NCBI GenBank assembly: GCA_964354135.1
Contig: CAYGZA010000174.1
Span: forward strand, 1-14,085
Direction of reading: 5' to 3'
Origin: CAYGZA01 sp964354135
GTDB lineage: Bacteria; Planctomycetota; Planctomycetia; Pirellulales; Thermoguttaceae
Length of the DNA stretch: 14,085 nt
Position numbers and translations under genes: made by a program. Below are positions 13,917 through 14,085 of the stretch, in pieces. Positions within the stretch are counted from its first letter, which is position 1, and every line of letters begins with the position of its first letter. Below the pieces are notes generated by a model. That model saw only the letters and a program-made list of their open reading frames with translations, was not told the DNA's origin and did not search any database.

Positions 13917-14085
13917 TCAATCCCCGAGGTCCAAGCCGTCCACTCCCCGGGCCCGCCGACGCCGTTTGGCCTCCCTCAGGGTTGCCAGGGGAGACGTTTC
14001 CCTTCTTTCCAGCGTGCCTGCGGCCCGCGGCCCTCGGTCTCCATAGCCGATACTCGGGATGAACGGAACAGCGGAGCGGCGAGCC
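13917..14085. other. Right-edge stretch with nothing recognised
   Basis: No supported gene was found. On the minus strand short frames carry Arg-rich translations (for example a 22-residue frame from ATG 14044), none with recognisable motifs. It may hold more of the decayed mobile element, whose N-terminal half would be expected here but is not readable in any frame. Confidence 0.4.

Noticed and set aside
13976..14044. 22-residue minus-strand ORF near the right edge
   Set aside because: Too short, no recognisable motif and no clear ribosome-binding site; could be part of the decayed element but nothing supports it.
1..14085. CRISPR arrays, tRNA or rRNA genes, riboswitches
   Set aside because: No regularly spaced repeats, cloverleaf-like sequences or conserved riboswitch cores were seen by eye. 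A covariance-model scan would be needed to exclude small structured RNAs.

Overview
The window looks like part of a high-GC chromosome from a member of the Planctomycetota, probably Pirellulales-like. The evidence is the LEPLEARTMLS surface-protein motif at the left edge, secreted sugar-processing enzymes with Sec or Tat signals, a uroporphyrinogen-decarboxylase-like methyltransferase inside a sugar cluster, and short inverted-repeat elements between genes. No rRNA, tRNA or CRISPR array was seen.

Layout. (1) Positions 1-571, minus strand: the N-terminal part of a planctomycetal surface protein made of FG-GAP-like repeats, running off the left edge. (2) 572-880: intergenic, with minus-strand promoter candidates. 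(3) About 881-1290, minus strand: the C-terminal remnant of a PhoPQ-activated pathogenicity-related (PqaA-type) protein. (4) 1291-1794: two tandem hairpins, then a promoter/operator-like stretch and a long leader. (5) 1795-13657, plus strand: nine closely packed genes: a DeoR-family regulator, a secreted GH38 alpha-mannosidase-like protein, a Tat-exported alpha/alpha-toroid glycosidase-like protein, a URO-D-superfamily methyltransferase-like protein, a class II aldolase-like protein, a PfkB sugar kinase, a 2-oxoacid dehydrogenase E1 alpha with a fused N-terminal lipoyl domain, E1 beta, and a sugar-porter MFS transporter. (6) 13690-13916, minus strand: a decayed DDE integrase/transposase core. 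(7) 13917-14085: nothing recognised.

The nine genes are separated by 102, 22, 50, -28, -1, 30, 90 and 21 bases, so they probably form one operon controlled by the DeoR protein. A reasonable reading is a carbohydrate-use cluster. Two exported enzymes trim a glycan, the MFS carrier imports the product, PfkB phosphorylates it, the aldolase-like protein acts on the phosphorylated product, and the E1 pair oxidatively decarboxylates a 2-oxoacid or acetoin-like product. The regulator/kinase/aldolase/sugar-porter set recalls inositol (iol) operons, but the diagnostic iol dehydrogenase, dehydratase and hydrolase genes are absent, so the substrate is unknown.

The most unusual points are: the lipoyl arm on E1 alpha with no E2 or E3 nearby; an aldolase-like protein whose catalytic Asp and adjacent zinc His are replaced by Asn and Glu; a GH38 protein with Glu where the zinc-binding Asp is expected; a run of eight C residues where the URO-D-like and aldolase-like frames overlap, at which a one-base shift would fuse the two proteins; and three different hairpin repeat types between genes. 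All family names come from reading motifs by eye; no searches were run.
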